Shown in pieces: positions 43,900 to 53,168 of a stretch of DNA of 64,000 nt; the stretch's first letter is position 1, and every line of letters begins with the position of its first letter. This DNA comes from Flavobacterium psychrotrophum (GTDB lineage: Bacteria > Bacteroidota > Bacteroidia > Flavobacteriales > Flavobacteriaceae), in assembly GCF_003403075.1 (NCBI RefSeq), contig NZ_CP031557.1, forward strand, positions 4,526,001-4,590,000. The letters run 5' to 3'. The notes beneath the pieces are model-generated. The model did not search any database. It worked only from the letters and a program-made list of their open reading frames with translations, and was not told the origin of the DNA. Both the position numbers and the translations under genes were made by a program.

Positions 43900-46311
43900 A
43901 TGACCAGTAACATAAAAAAAGCTTATAACAGCATTTCGGGTAAGCCCAAGGCACTTTTGCAATGCTCACTATTTTGGATAAAATCCAATAAAATAAAAAC
44001 TGCTATAGCCGTTGTGCTGTTAGTGGGTTATTACTTCTGCCTGCCACGGACACTTTTTGACGAGCCTTACAGTACGGTGATAGAAAGTAGCGGCGGCGAC
44101 CTTCTGGGTGCACGTATAGCCCGCGACGGTCAGTGGCGTTTCCCGGCGCAGGACAGTGTGCCGTATAAATTCCGCGAATGCATAGTGTATTTTGAAGACC
44201 AGCATTTTTATCATCATTGGGGTTTTAATCCGGTGGCTATTGTAAAGGCACTAAAGCAAAACCACGATGCCGGCAGGGTAGTGCGTGGCGGCAGTACCCT
44301 TACACAACAGGTTATCCGCCTGAGCCGTGAGCATAAAAAGCGCAGCTACTTTGAGAAAATCATTGAAATAATACTTGCCACCCGCTTAGAATTCAGGGAG
44401 AGCAAAGACGAAATATTGGGCGAATATGCCGCACATGCGCCCTATGGAGGTAATGTAGTAGGACTACAAATGGCATCGTGGCGGTACTTTGGCATACAGC
44501 CGCACCAACTGTCGTGGGCAGAAACGGCTACACTTGCGGTACTGCCTAATGCGCCCAGCCTTATATTCCCGGGGAAGAACCAGGAGCTGCTTCGCGCCAA
44601 GCGAAATCGCCTGCTCAAAAAACTTTTTGACGAAAAGGTAATCGACAAAACTACCTACGAACTCTCGTTGCAGGAAAGCCTGCCCCAAAAACCATTCGAC
44701 CTGCCGCAGGCTGCTCCGCATTTGCTACAGCGCGTGGCTAGAAAACACGAGGGCGAACACATAAAAACAACTGTAAATTACCAATTGCAAAACCGCGTAA
44801 ACCAAATCGCGGCACGCTATTACCAGGAATATAAACAAAGCGAGGTGCACAACCTGGCCATACTGGTTATTGATGTAAAAACCCGAAACGTAATGGCTTA
44901 TGTGGGCAATTCGCCTACCGATAAAGCCCACCAAAAAGATGTGGATGTAATACCTGCACCCCGCAGTACCGGCAGCATTTTAAAACCGCTATTGTTTGCT
45001 TCGATGCTCGATGCCGGGCAATTGTTACCTAATACCTTGGTTGCTGATGTACCCACACAAATTGCGGGCTACAGCCCCAAAAATTATGATCTGACCTATG
45101 ATGGTGCCGTACCCGCACAGCAGGCTTTGTCGCGTTCGCTTAATATTCCTGCGGTGCTGATGCTTAAAGATTTTGGCGTACACCGTTTTTATGAACAGTT
45201 AAAACAATATAAACTCAGCAATATAAATAAAAGCCCTAACCATTACGGCCTCTCGCTGATGCTGGGTGGGGCAGAGAGCAACCTGTGGGATTTGTGCCGT
45301 ACCTATGCCGGGCTTACCAGTACGCTCAACCATTTTACGGGTTCGCAGGCAAAATATTACACTAACGAGTTTACCGACCTGAACTGGGACAGTAGCATAA
45401 CCCGAAACTTTGGTAAGGAAACCTACCAGAAACCGCAAACCGGGGCAGGTGCCATTTGGTGTACTTATAATGCCATGAAAGAGGTCAATCGCCCTGAGGG
45501 CGATGAGGCCTGGAAGTTTTACGACTCATCCTTAGAAATTGCCTGGAAAACGGGTACCAGCTTTGGCAGCCGCGATGGCTGGGCCATTGGCACTAATTCC
45601 CGCTATGTGGTGGGGGTGTGGGTAGGCAATGCTTCCGGCGAGGGGCGCCCGTCGCTTACGGGTGTGGGTAGTGCCGCGCCCATATTGTTTGATGTATTTA
45701 ACTTACTGCCAAGACAAAAATGGTTTGCCCCGCCGTATAACGACCTTCAGGAGGCAGAGGTATGCGCCGTAAGTGGCCACCTTGCGGGCGAACATTGCCC
45801 TGTTGCAAACCAGTGGATTCCGCTAAATGGCAGTAAGACGAAACCGTGCCCTTATCACAGGCTCGTTCATCTTGATGCAGACAGGCAATTCAGGGTAAAT
45901 AGTAGTTGCGAGAGTGTTGATAATATGGTAGCGCAAACCTGGTTTGTACTGCCCCCGGTTATGGAATGGTATTACAAGAACCTGCATATAGATTACCGCC
46001 CGCTGCCGCCCTACAAGCCGGGTTGCGAAGGTACAGCAGGTAGTTACATGGATTTTATTTATCCTAAAGAAGACGGGCACATTTACCTGACCAAAGATTT
46101 TAACGGGGTTGTACAGCCCTTTGTGTTAAAGGCAGCACACAGCGATAGTAAGGCAAAACTGTTTTGGTACTTAAATGATAAATACCTGGGCGAAACTAAA
46201 ACCTTTCATGAAATGACGGTGCGCACGGGTACGGGTAGTTACTACATCACTATAATGGATGAAGCAGGAAACGAGATACGCAGAAAGATAAAGATAGAAG
46301 CACCGGAGTAG
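43900..46311 (+). CDS. pbpC: Penicillin-binding protein 1C
   Basis: 803 residues: one N-terminal membrane anchor (TAIAVVLLVGYYFCLP), a GT51 glycosyltransferase domain (EDQHFYHHWG with Glu99; RGGSTLTQQV), a transpeptidase domain with SILK (Ser359, Lys362), SLN and KTGT (550-553), and a C-terminal BiPBP_C domain. PBP1C polymerises peptidoglycan strands and is typically encoded next to a bacterial alpha-2-macroglobulin, as here but with 1.9 kb between them. Length matches the family. Confidence 0.95.
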   Translation: MTSNIKKAYNSISGKPKALLQCSLFWIKSNKIKTAIAVVLLVGYYFCLPRTLFDEPYSTVIESSGGDLLGARIARDGQWRFPAQDSVPYKFRECIVYFEDQHFYHHWGFNPVAIVKALKQNHDAGRVVRGGSTLTQQVIRLSREHKKRSYFEKIIEIILATRLEFRESKDEILGEYAAHAPYGGNVVGLQMASWRYFGIQPHQLSWAETATLAVLPNAPSLIFPGKNQELLRAKRNRLLKKLFDEKVIDKTTYELSLQESLPQKPFDLPQAAPHLLQRVARKHEGEHIKTTVNYQLQNRVNQIAARYYQEYKQSEVHNLAILVIDVKTRNVMAYVGNSPTDKAHQKDVDVIPAPRSTGSILKPLLFASMLDAGQLLPNTLVADVPTQIAGYSPKNYDLTYDGAVPAQQALSRSLNIPAVLMLKDFGVHRFYEQLKQYKLSNINKSPNHYGLSLMLGGAESNLWDLCRTYAGLTSTLNHFTGSQAKYYTNEFTDLNWDSSITRNFGKETYQKPQTGAGAIWCTYNAMKEVNRPEGDEAWKFYDSSLEIAWKTGTSFGSRDGWAIGTNSRYVVGVWVGNASGEGRPSLTGVGSAAPILFDVFNLLPRQKWFAPPYNDLQEAEVCAVSGHLAGEHCPVANQWIPLNGSKTKPCPYHRLVHLDADRQFRVNSSCESVDNMVAQTWFVLPPVMEWYYKNLHIDYRPLPPYKPGCEGTAGSYMDFIYPKEDGHIYLTKDFNGVVQPFVLKAAHSDSKAKLFWYLNDKYLGETKTFHEMTVRTGTGSYYITIMDEAGNEIRRKIKIEAPE

Positions 46312-46484
46312 TTTTTCAATGCAGCTTTTTTCCATTTCGACCGATAGGGAGAAATCTCGATAAAGACTATCCGAATAGGTTTTGTTGGGTATTAGGGATT
46401 TATTTCAAAAGTAGAGATTTCTCAACTCCGTTGCACTGCGTTCGAAATGGAACAACATCCCTCTACATTAGGAATGGAAGAACC
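46312..46484. repeat. Intergenic repeat with long-range inverted ends
   Basis: TTCCATTTCGA (about 46331) and TCGAAATGGAA (about 46442) are inverted copies, with GAGAAATCTC and GAGATTTCTC inside: a decayed copy of the dispersed TCATTGCGAG/GAGATTTC-type repeat. No gene. Confidence 0.6.
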
Positions 46485-47483
46485 TTACAACGACCCCCGC
46501 TGTATCAGCCTGCTCACATTCTCTACGCTATCCGGTTTTTGCAGTACGATCATTTCGGCGAGTATTTTGCCCATAGCGGTAAAGTCGGTAGAGATGGTCG
46601 TAATGCCGTTACCTACTACCTTCTTAAGCGGAATGTCGTTGTATGATATAATCCCTACGTCTTTACCTATCTTAAGTTGCTGTACCCGTGCCTGCTCAAT
46701 AACGTTTACCAGGTGGCGGTCGTTTGGTATTACATATGCCTCACCGGGAGTTATGGTGTGGTTCTCAAAATCAGGAATAATCTCGTAGATAAAGCCATGT
46801 TCTTCGCAAAACTTAATAAAGCCCTCGCGCATACCTGGTGGCTGTTTCGATTCCGGAAATATCAGGATCAGCTTGTTGTATTTGCGTAGTTTTGTTTCGC
46901 CTGCCGTAAGGGCTTTGTACATGTCATTTACAAAGTTCTGGTGTACAGATGGGTACTCCGCAAGTTCATCGGTAGTCTGATCTAGGATGTAAACATCATT
47001 TTTTGGCAGTGTTTTTATAACCGTAGCAGCACCTTTAAGGGTAGTAGGCATTATAACATATTTGCTGTAGTCGCCATTGTTTTCGTTTACAAGTTTTTTA
47101 AATACATCAAGGCTGAAGTAGTGAAAAAAGATGTCGATCTGCGCGCCGCTGCCCATGGTTTCTTTAAATGAATTGTAGAGGTCTTCCTTAAAAGAGTTAA
47201 ATTCGTCAAACAATAAAAAAATACGTTGTTCTAATATAAAGCCTTCGCTTTTAACGTAGTAGCCTTTTCCTAAACGGGCATAGATAATACCGCGCTTTTT
47301 AAGGTCGTCATAGGCAAGCAATACCGTATCGCGCGACAGCGAAAACTCCAGTGCCACCTTATTTACACTGGGCAGCTTGTCCCCGCGTTTCAGGCGTTTT
47401 TCGCTTATTGCGGTTTCTATCGAAAGCACTATCTGCCTGTACTTTGGCAGGCTTTTAAAGTTGTCTATAGCGATTATCTTCAT
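46485..47483 (-). CDS. GntR-type regulator with LacI/GalR-like sugar-binding domain
   Basis: 332 residues. The N-terminal winged helix (residues 1-75: KYRQIVLSIETAISEKRLKR, LPSVNKVALEFSLSRDTVLL, KRGIIYARLGKGYYV) is GntR. The remaining 250 residues form a periplasmic-binding-protein fold, with GMREGFIKFCEEHG and VIPNDRHLVNVIEQA as in LacI-type effector domains. It is divergent from the galactan locus and is the probable sugar-responsive regulator of it. Confidence 0.9.
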   Translation of the reverse strand: MKIIAIDNFKSLPKYRQIVLSIETAISEKRLKRGDKLPSVNKVALEFSLSRDTVLLAYDDLKKRGIIYARLGKGYYVKSEGFILEQRIFLLFDEFNSFKEDLYNSFKETMGSGAQIDIFFHYFSLDVFKKLVNENNGDYSKYVIMPTTLKGAATVIKTLPKNDVYILDQTTDELAEYPSVHQNFVNDMYKALTAGETKLRKYNKLILIFPESKQPPGMREGFIKFCEEHGFIYEIIPDFENHTITPGEAYVIPNDRHLVNVIEQARVQQLKIGKDVGIISYNDIPLKKVVGNGITTISTDFTAMGKILAEMIVLQKPDSVENVSRLIQRGSL

Positions 47484-47500
47484 TTACGAAAAGGTTTGAA

Positions 47501-47537
47501 ACTGGTGGCTAATATACAAAAACTGGTAGGTACTGGT
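47501..47537 (+). promoter_or_regulatory. Three phased ACTGGT repeats between the regulator and galM
   Basis: ACTGGT occurs at 47501, 47522 and 47532, start-to-start distances 21 and 10 bases, so all three face the same side of the helix. An inverted copy (ACCAGT) is at 47599-47604. They lie upstream of the galM -7 box and are candidate binding sites for the divergent GntR-type regulator. Confidence 0.5.
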
Positions 47538-47559
47538 ATGGTTGGGTGTAATTTATTTT

Positions 47560-47567
47560 TACTTTTG
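47560..47567 (+). promoter_or_regulatory. Putative -7 box TACTTTTG of the galactan operon
   Basis: Perfect TAnnTTTG, 22 bases before the galM ATG. A TTG lies 15 bases upstream, shorter than the usual spacing, so an activator may be needed. Confidence 0.55.
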
Positions 47568-47589
47568 GTGCTGTATTATTAATAATTGT

Positions 47590-48642
47590 ATGGAAAAAAC
47601 CAGTAATTCATATTTAAGTCCGAATTGTGTTACGAATTTATTTGGCACTTTGCCCGATGGTAAAAAAGTGTGCAGCTATACGCTTGCCAATGCGCAAGGT
47701 ATGGAAGTAACCGTAATAAACTATGGGGCTACCATTACATCTTTAAAAGTTCCGTCGGTAAACGGGCCTGTAGATGTGGTGCTGGGTTTTGATACAATAG
47801 AAAAATACATCGACTCTTTTGGGTTGCCGTCAGGCCCTTATTATGGGTCGGTTATTGGCAGGTATGCAGGGCGCATCAGCAATGCAGCATTTACACTTAA
47901 CGGAGAAACGTTTACCCTTAATGCAAACAATAATGGTAATACGCTTCATGGCGGTAACATTGGCTTTGGCCGTGCCTACTGGCAAATGAAACGTATAAAG
48001 GGCGGCGACAGGCCATCGATAATTTTTACCTACACCAGTAAAGATGGCGAAGAGAATTTTCCGGGCAACCTTTCCATTGATGTAGAATATACCCTTACCG
48101 AAAATAATGAGCTGCTTGTAGATTACACGGCAACTACAGATAAAACAACAGTACTTAACCTTACACAGCACAGCTATTTTAACCTTGGCGGACATTCGCA
48201 ATCGTTAGCAGGGCAGGAAGTACAGGTTAATACAGATAAGATGCTTGAAGTAACAGAGGGCGGTATACCTACGGGTAACCTGGCCAATGTAGACGGTACA
48301 CGTTTTGACTTCAGGAGTTTAAAAGAAATTCCGCAGCAGCTTGATAACTCATTTGTGTTAAGCGGAGATTTTAGTAAGGAAGCGGCTGTGCTGAAATGTA
48401 AAGATACAGGGCTTAAAATGAGCGTATTTACCAACCAGTCCAGCGTGCACATTTATGTGGGTGGCAACTGTTTTGGACAAATTACGGGCAAAGAAGGAGC
48501 AGCTTACACAGCGTACAGCGCCATTTGCTTTGAAACACAAAATTATCCTGATGCACCAAACAGGCCGGAGTTTCCGTCATCGGTGCTAAATCCGGGAGAA
48601 ACCTACAGGCAGGAGACAAAATATAAGTTTGAAACACTATAG
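47590..48642 (+). CDS. galM: Galactose mutarotase (aldose 1-epimerase)
   Basis: The ATG at 47590 (MEKTSNSYLS), downstream of the -7 box, gives 350 residues. Motifs: NYGATITSLKVP, VIGRYAGRISNAAFTLNGE, NTLHGGNIGFGRAYW and NLTQHSYFNLGG, the catalytic-His region of GalM. It interconverts alpha- and beta-galactose so that galactokinase can act. No signal peptide. First gene of the galactan operon. Confidence 0.93.
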   Translation: MEKTSNSYLSPNCVTNLFGTLPDGKKVCSYTLANAQGMEVTVINYGATITSLKVPSVNGPVDVVLGFDTIEKYIDSFGLPSGPYYGSVIGRYAGRISNAAFTLNGETFTLNANNNGNTLHGGNIGFGRAYWQMKRIKGGDRPSIIFTYTSKDGEENFPGNLSIDVEYTLTENNELLVDYTATTDKTTVLNLTQHSYFNLGGHSQSLAGQEVQVNTDKMLEVTEGGIPTGNLANVDGTRFDFRSLKEIPQQLDNSFVLSGDFSKEAAVLKCKDTGLKMSVFTNQSSVHIYVGGNCFGQITGKEGAAYTAYSAICFETQNYPDAPNRPEFPSSVLNPGETYRQETKYKFETL

Positions 48643-48646
48643 TACG

Positions 48647-49735
48647 ATGAAAAAGATAGGAATGTTATTGTTCATGGTAGTTGCAGCATTTGGGTTTACC
48701 CAGTGTGGCGATGACGACAATAATAAAAATGAAGGAGGAGGTACAGCAGAGGATTTTATTCGTGCGGCAGATATGTCGTTCCTGCCGGAAATAGAGCAGG
48801 CGGGTACCGTATATTATAAAGGTGGGCAGAGCGAAGATGCATTGCTTACGCTTAAGAACGCGGGTGTAAATACCATACGCATCAGGGTATGGAAAAACCC
48901 TGCCAATGGGCATAGCGGTCTTGCTGAGGTTAAAGCTTTGGCGCAGCGCGTAAAAGCACAGGGCATGAAGGTGTGGCTTACAGTACACTATTCTGATACC
49001 TGGGCAGACCCTTCGGCGCAGGTAAAGCCTCAGGAGTGGGAAGGCCTTTCTTTTAACGATCTTAAAGCCGCTGCGGTAACCTATACAAAACAAATACTTA
49101 CAGAGGTTAATCCTGATATCATCCAGATAGGTAACGAAACAAACGATGGCTTTATTTATCCTGAAGGAAACCTGACGGCTAACGAAAGCCAGTACCTGCA
49201 ACTGGTAACGGCTATAAGTGCTGCCATTCGTGCACAATCGCCAAATGCTAAGATCATGCTGCACCACGCAGGTACAGAGGGTGCTGAATGGTTTTATAAT
49301 AAGGTAGCAAATGTAGATTATGATTATATAGGCCTGTCCTATTACCCTGTATGGCACGGGAAAGACCTTACTGCCCTGAAAAACAATATTACGGCACTGG
49401 GTACGGCACATAACAAAAAAGTGGTAATTGCCGAAACAGCCTATCCTTTTACGCTGGGTTATAACGACTGGACAAATAATATTGTAGGCGATCAAAGCCA
49501 GCTTGTTCCGGGCTATGCAGCATCTGCCGAAGGTCAAAAGCACTTTTTGCTTGCCGTGCGCAAGCTTGTTGAAGACAGTAGCGTGGGTGCCGGTTTTGCC
49601 TATTGGGGTACAGAGTGGGTTGCTTTTAAAGGCGAGCAGGCTACCAATGGTTCTACGTTTGAAAACCAGGCGCTTTGGGATTTTAGTAACAACGCTTTGC
49701 CTGCGCTTGATGCCTTTAAAAAAGAGACAGAGTAA
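48647..49735 (+). CDS. GH53 endo-beta-1,4-galactanase, lipoprotein 1
   Basis: The ATG at 48647, 4 bases after galM, gives 362 residues with a lipobox ending at Cys20 (AFGFTQC) followed by GDDDNN, an acidic stretch resembling the export signal that sends Bacteroidota lipoproteins to the cell surface. GH53 motifs: NTIRIRVWKNP, acid/base Glu164 in IQIGNETND and nucleophile Glu263 in VVIAETAYPF, plus a Trp-rich YWGTEWVAF near the end. It cleaves beta-1,4-galactan or type I arabinogalactan. Surface location is inferred. Confidence 0.93.
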   Translation: MKKIGMLLFMVVAAFGFTQCGDDDNNKNEGGGTAEDFIRAADMSFLPEIEQAGTVYYKGGQSEDALLTLKNAGVNTIRIRVWKNPANGHSGLAEVKALAQRVKAQGMKVWLTVHYSDTWADPSAQVKPQEWEGLSFNDLKAAAVTYTKQILTEVNPDIIQIGNETNDGFIYPEGNLTANESQYLQLVTAISAAIRAQSPNAKIMLHHAGTEGAEWFYNKVANVDYDYIGLSYYPVWHGKDLTALKNNITALGTAHNKKVVIAETAYPFTLGYNDWTNNIVGDQSQLVPGYAASAEGQKHFLLAVRKLVEDSSVGAGFAYWGTEWVAFKGEQATNGSTFENQALWDFSNNALPALDAFKKETE

Positions 49736-50832
49736 TGAAACGGTATCTATTATTAGTTGCGCTGGCATTGCTTATGGCAGGATGTAAAACTGCCGATACG
49801 TTCTATTTGGGAGCCGATCTTTCTTATGTAAATGAACTTGAAGACTGCGGTGCAAAGTATCAGTATAATGGTAAGCCGGTAGCCCCTTATGCTTTGTTTA
49901 AAGAAAAAGGATGTAACCTGGTGCGGATACGTCTTTGGCACAATCCGGTCACGCCCTATTCTAATTTTGAAGATGTAAAAAAGTCGCTTAAAAAAGCAAA
50001 AGCCCAAAATATGGATGCGCTGCTGGACTTGCACTATTCAGACACATGGGCAGATCCGGGCAGGCAGGACATTCCTGCTGCATGGGCTGCTATTACTGAT
50101 GTAAACATACTTGCTGATAGCGTGTATAATTATACTAAACGGACATTGCTTGCACTTGATAAAGAAAACCTGCTGCCAAAAATGGTACAGGTAGGCAACG
50201 AAACAAACAGCGAGGTAATGCAGCCTGCAGGCAAGCCTAAAGATAAGATAGACTGGAAACGTAATGCCCTTTTGCTAAACAGTGGCCTGCGTGCCGTTAG
50301 GGAAACGTCTAAAGAACTGGGTAAGGATATTGAGGTAATGCTGCACGTTGCGCAGCCGGAAAATGCACTGTGGTGGTTTAAAGATGCCACAGCGGCGGGC
50401 ATTACAGATTATGACCGCATTGGGCTTTCATACTATCCATTATGGAGCGATGTTAAGTTTGATGGTTTGCCAAAAGCGATTGACAGCCTGGTAACTACCT
50501 ACAACAAAAAGGTAATGATCGTAGAGACAGCCTATCCTAATACGATGAAGAATGTGGATAAGGCTAACAACATACTGGACGAGAAAGCCTTGTTTAAAGG
50601 CTATCCTGCCACACCACAAGGCCAGAAAGATTACATGATAAAGCTGGTGCAGCTGGTAAAACAAGGCGGTGGCAGTGGTGTAATTTACTGGGAACCGGCC
50701 TGGGTAACCAGCAGTTGCAAAACACTTTGGGGTGAGGGATCGCACTGGGATAACGCCACGTTTTTTGACAGCCAGAATAATAACGAAGCCTTACCGGCCT
50801 TCGATTTTTATAACACGAAGAATTATAAATGA
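49735..50832 (+). CDS. GH53 endo-beta-1,4-galactanase, lipoprotein 2
   Basis: 365 residues, overlapping the preceding stop by one base (TAATG). Lipobox LLMAGC with Cys17, followed by KTADTF without an acidic run, so a periplasmic-side anchor is more likely than surface export. Acid/base Glu156 (VQVGNETNSE) and nucleophile Glu264 (MIVETAYPNT) are present, as is VRIRLWHNP. Sequence differs enough from the first GH53 that the two are old paralogues, probably acting on long and short galactans respectively (inference). Confidence 0.92.
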   Translation: MKRYLLLVALALLMAGCKTADTFYLGADLSYVNELEDCGAKYQYNGKPVAPYALFKEKGCNLVRIRLWHNPVTPYSNFEDVKKSLKKAKAQNMDALLDLHYSDTWADPGRQDIPAAWAAITDVNILADSVYNYTKRTLLALDKENLLPKMVQVGNETNSEVMQPAGKPKDKIDWKRNALLLNSGLRAVRETSKELGKDIEVMLHVAQPENALWWFKDATAAGITDYDRIGLSYYPLWSDVKFDGLPKAIDSLVTTYNKKVMIVETAYPNTMKNVDKANNILDEKALFKGYPATPQGQKDYMIKLVQLVKQGGGSGVIYWEPAWVTSSCKTLWGEGSHWDNATFFDSQNNNEALPAFDFYNTKNYK

Positions 50833-53168
50833 AAAGAATAACATATATACTATTATCAGCATTGGCCTTTGCAGGCTGCCAGGGTTCTAAAGTAACCACG
50901 GCACGCAGCAAAGCAGATTTTGGCAAAGGCTGGCAGTTTACAAAAGACAGTACCGCAGGTACATGGCAAAATGTTAGCCTGCCCCATACCGCCAATGTAG
51001 AAAAGCTGGTGCCCATAAAGCAATTTCAGGGTGATAGCTGGTATAAAAAAGATTTTGAGGTAAATGCCTCAGCACAGCAAAACAAAGTGTTTTTATACTT
51101 CGAAGGTGTAATGCACGATGTTGAGATTTGGGTGAATGGCAAAGCAGTTGCCCGGCACAAAGGTGGTTATACCCCGTTTACTGTAGATGTTAGCACATGG
51201 GTTAAGTTTGGGTTACAAAATTCAGTAGCATTAAAGGTAAACAATGAGGATAACCCAACAATACCGCCGGGCAAACCGCTTGCTGAACTCGATTTTAACT
51301 ATTATGGTGGTGTGTACCGCAATGTGTACCTTATTACCACAAACAAGCTGCACATAACCGATGCCGTGGCTGCTCAAAAACCAGCTGGTGGCGGGTTGTT
51401 CCTGCACTTTGATAAAGTAGACAGATCGAATGCCATTGGTACCTTAAAGACCAATGTAAAAAATGAATTTGATAAAGCACAGGATGTTCAGCTTAAGGCA
51501 GTGCTTAAAGATCTGAATGGTAAAAAGCACGAATTTATATCAGACAAGATAACCATAGCGCCTTTTCAGGATGCTGACATTCTCCAGGATATAGCGATAG
51601 CAGCGCCTAAGCTTTGGTCGGTTACAGACCCGCAACAGTATGAGCTGGAAGTAAGCGTAATTTCAGGAGGAAAAGTTACAGACAGCTACACGATTAAAAC
51701 AGGTATCCGTAAGGCAGAGGTAAAAGAAGATGGTTTTTACCTTAATGGCGAAAAATTGTTTATTAACGGTACCAACCGCCACCAGGAGTATCCGTATTTA
51801 GGGTATGCTATTTCTGATGAAGCACAGTACCGCGATGCCGTAAAGATAAAAAGCGCAGGCTTTGATTTTGTACGCCTGTCGCATTATCCGCAAAGCGAGG
51901 CATTTCTTGCCGCGTGCGATGAACTGGGCATACTGGTAATGGACTGTATTTCGGGATGGCAATTCTTTGGCGATACAGCTTTCCAGAACAACTCCTACCA
52001 GGAGATACGCGACCTTGCCCGCCGCGACCGTAACCACCCGAGTGTAATTATCTGGGAGGTTTCGCTTAACGAAAGTAACATGAGCGAAGATTACATGAAA
52101 ATGGCAAATGAGGTATTACGGGAAGAACTTCCGTTTAAAGATATTCTTACTGCCGGATGGATGGATAACCCTAATTATGATTTGTTTATACCGGCGCGCC
52201 AGCACGGCCAGGCTCCGGATTACCAAATAAACTATAGCAAAGGCAATCGCAAGATATTAATAGCCGAATATGGCGACTGGGAATATTATGCGCAAAATGC
52301 GGGCTTTAACCAGACTGCCTTTGGCGGGCTTAAAGAAGAAGAGCGCACCAGCCGCCAGTACCGCAACAGTGGCGAGAAGCGTTTGCTGCAACAGGCATTT
52401 AACTTTCAGGAAGCTTATAATTCTAACCTTAAAGGGAAGAATACTATAGGACAGGCCAACTGGCTGATGTTTGACTATAACCGTGGCTACAGCCCTGATT
52501 TGGAAACATCGGGTATCAGCGATATTTTCCGCCTGCCTAAGTTTGCTTATTATTTTTACCAAAGCCAGCGCCCGGCTGCCCAAAAGCTTGATAAAGCGGT
52601 GGTACAGGGGCCAGTTGTTTACATAGCTTCTTATTGGAATGAGCAGTCTAACCCTAAAGTTACCGTACACAGTAATTGTGATGAGGTAGCCTTATACCTT
52701 GACGGCACATTAGTAGCAAAACAAAAGCCTGTTCGTAATGCCTTTAGTGATGAGCTTCAGTACCCGCCTTTTACTTTTGATCTTGGCAAATTTACTGCAG
52801 GAACATTAAAAGCAGTAGGGTATATAAACGGAAAAGAAGTTGCCCAATATGAGGTGAAAACACCGGGCAAGGCAGCTAAGATAATACTTGAGGCAGACCT
52901 GTCTGGCAAAGCGGTAAATAAAGATAAGCCCGATACCATATTTATCTACGCTAAAATTGTAGATGAAAACGGTACAGTACTGCCCGATAGCGCAGTGTCT
53001 GTAACCTTTACCCTTGAAGGGGCTAATGCCGCTCTTGTGGGAGGCGCTACCATAACTGCCGATGCCGGCATAGCCGCAACGCTGCTGCGCACCGAAAACC
53101 TGAATAACACGATCAAAATAAAGGCCTCAGCGGCCGGATTACCAACAGCTATTTTAGAAGTAAAATAA
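50829..53168 (+). CDS. GH2 beta-galactosidase, lipoprotein
   Basis: 779 residues, overlapping the upstream gene by ATGA. Lipobox ALAFAGC with Cys17. Sugar-binding domain (WYKKDFEV, LYFEGVMHDVEIWVNG, GGYTPFTVD), the immunoglobulin-like domain, then the TIM barrel: NGTNRHQEYPYLG, acid/base Glu415 (VSLNES) and nucleophile Glu480 (IAEYGDWEY). A C-terminal Ig/Big-type domain (about 680-779) follows. It would release galactose from galacto-oligosaccharides produced by the GH53 enzymes. Confidence 0.92.
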   Translation: MKRITYILLSALAFAGCQGSKVTTARSKADFGKGWQFTKDSTAGTWQNVSLPHTANVEKLVPIKQFQGDSWYKKDFEVNASAQQNKVFLYFEGVMHDVEIWVNGKAVARHKGGYTPFTVDVSTWVKFGLQNSVALKVNNEDNPTIPPGKPLAELDFNYYGGVYRNVYLITTNKLHITDAVAAQKPAGGGLFLHFDKVDRSNAIGTLKTNVKNEFDKAQDVQLKAVLKDLNGKKHEFISDKITIAPFQDADILQDIAIAAPKLWSVTDPQQYELEVSVISGGKVTDSYTIKTGIRKAEVKEDGFYLNGEKLFINGTNRHQEYPYLGYAISDEAQYRDAVKIKSAGFDFVRLSHYPQSEAFLAACDELGILVMDCISGWQFFGDTAFQNNSYQEIRDLARRDRNHPSVIIWEVSLNESNMSEDYMKMANEVLREELPFKDILTAGWMDNPNYDLFIPARQHGQAPDYQINYSKGNRKILIAEYGDWEYYAQNAGFNQTAFGGLKEEERTSRQYRNSGEKRLLQQAFNFQEAYNSNLKGKNTIGQANWLMFDYNRGYSPDLETSGISDIFRLPKFAYYFYQSQRPAAQKLDKAVVQGPVVYIASYWNEQSNPKVTVHSNCDEVALYLDGTLVAKQKPVRNAFSDELQYPPFTFDLGKFTAGTLKAVGYINGKEVAQYEVKTPGKAAKIILEADLSGKAVNKDKPDTIFIYAKIVDENGTVLPDSAVSVTFTLEGANAALVGGATITADAGIAATLLRTENLNNTIKIKASAAGLPTAILEVK

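Noticed and set aside
48665..49768. 367-codon minus-strand reading frame
   Set aside because: It is the mirror of the GH53 gene with intact catalytic motifs on the plus strand; its translation has no domain and abnormal Cys/Ile/Tyr/Phe-rich composition.
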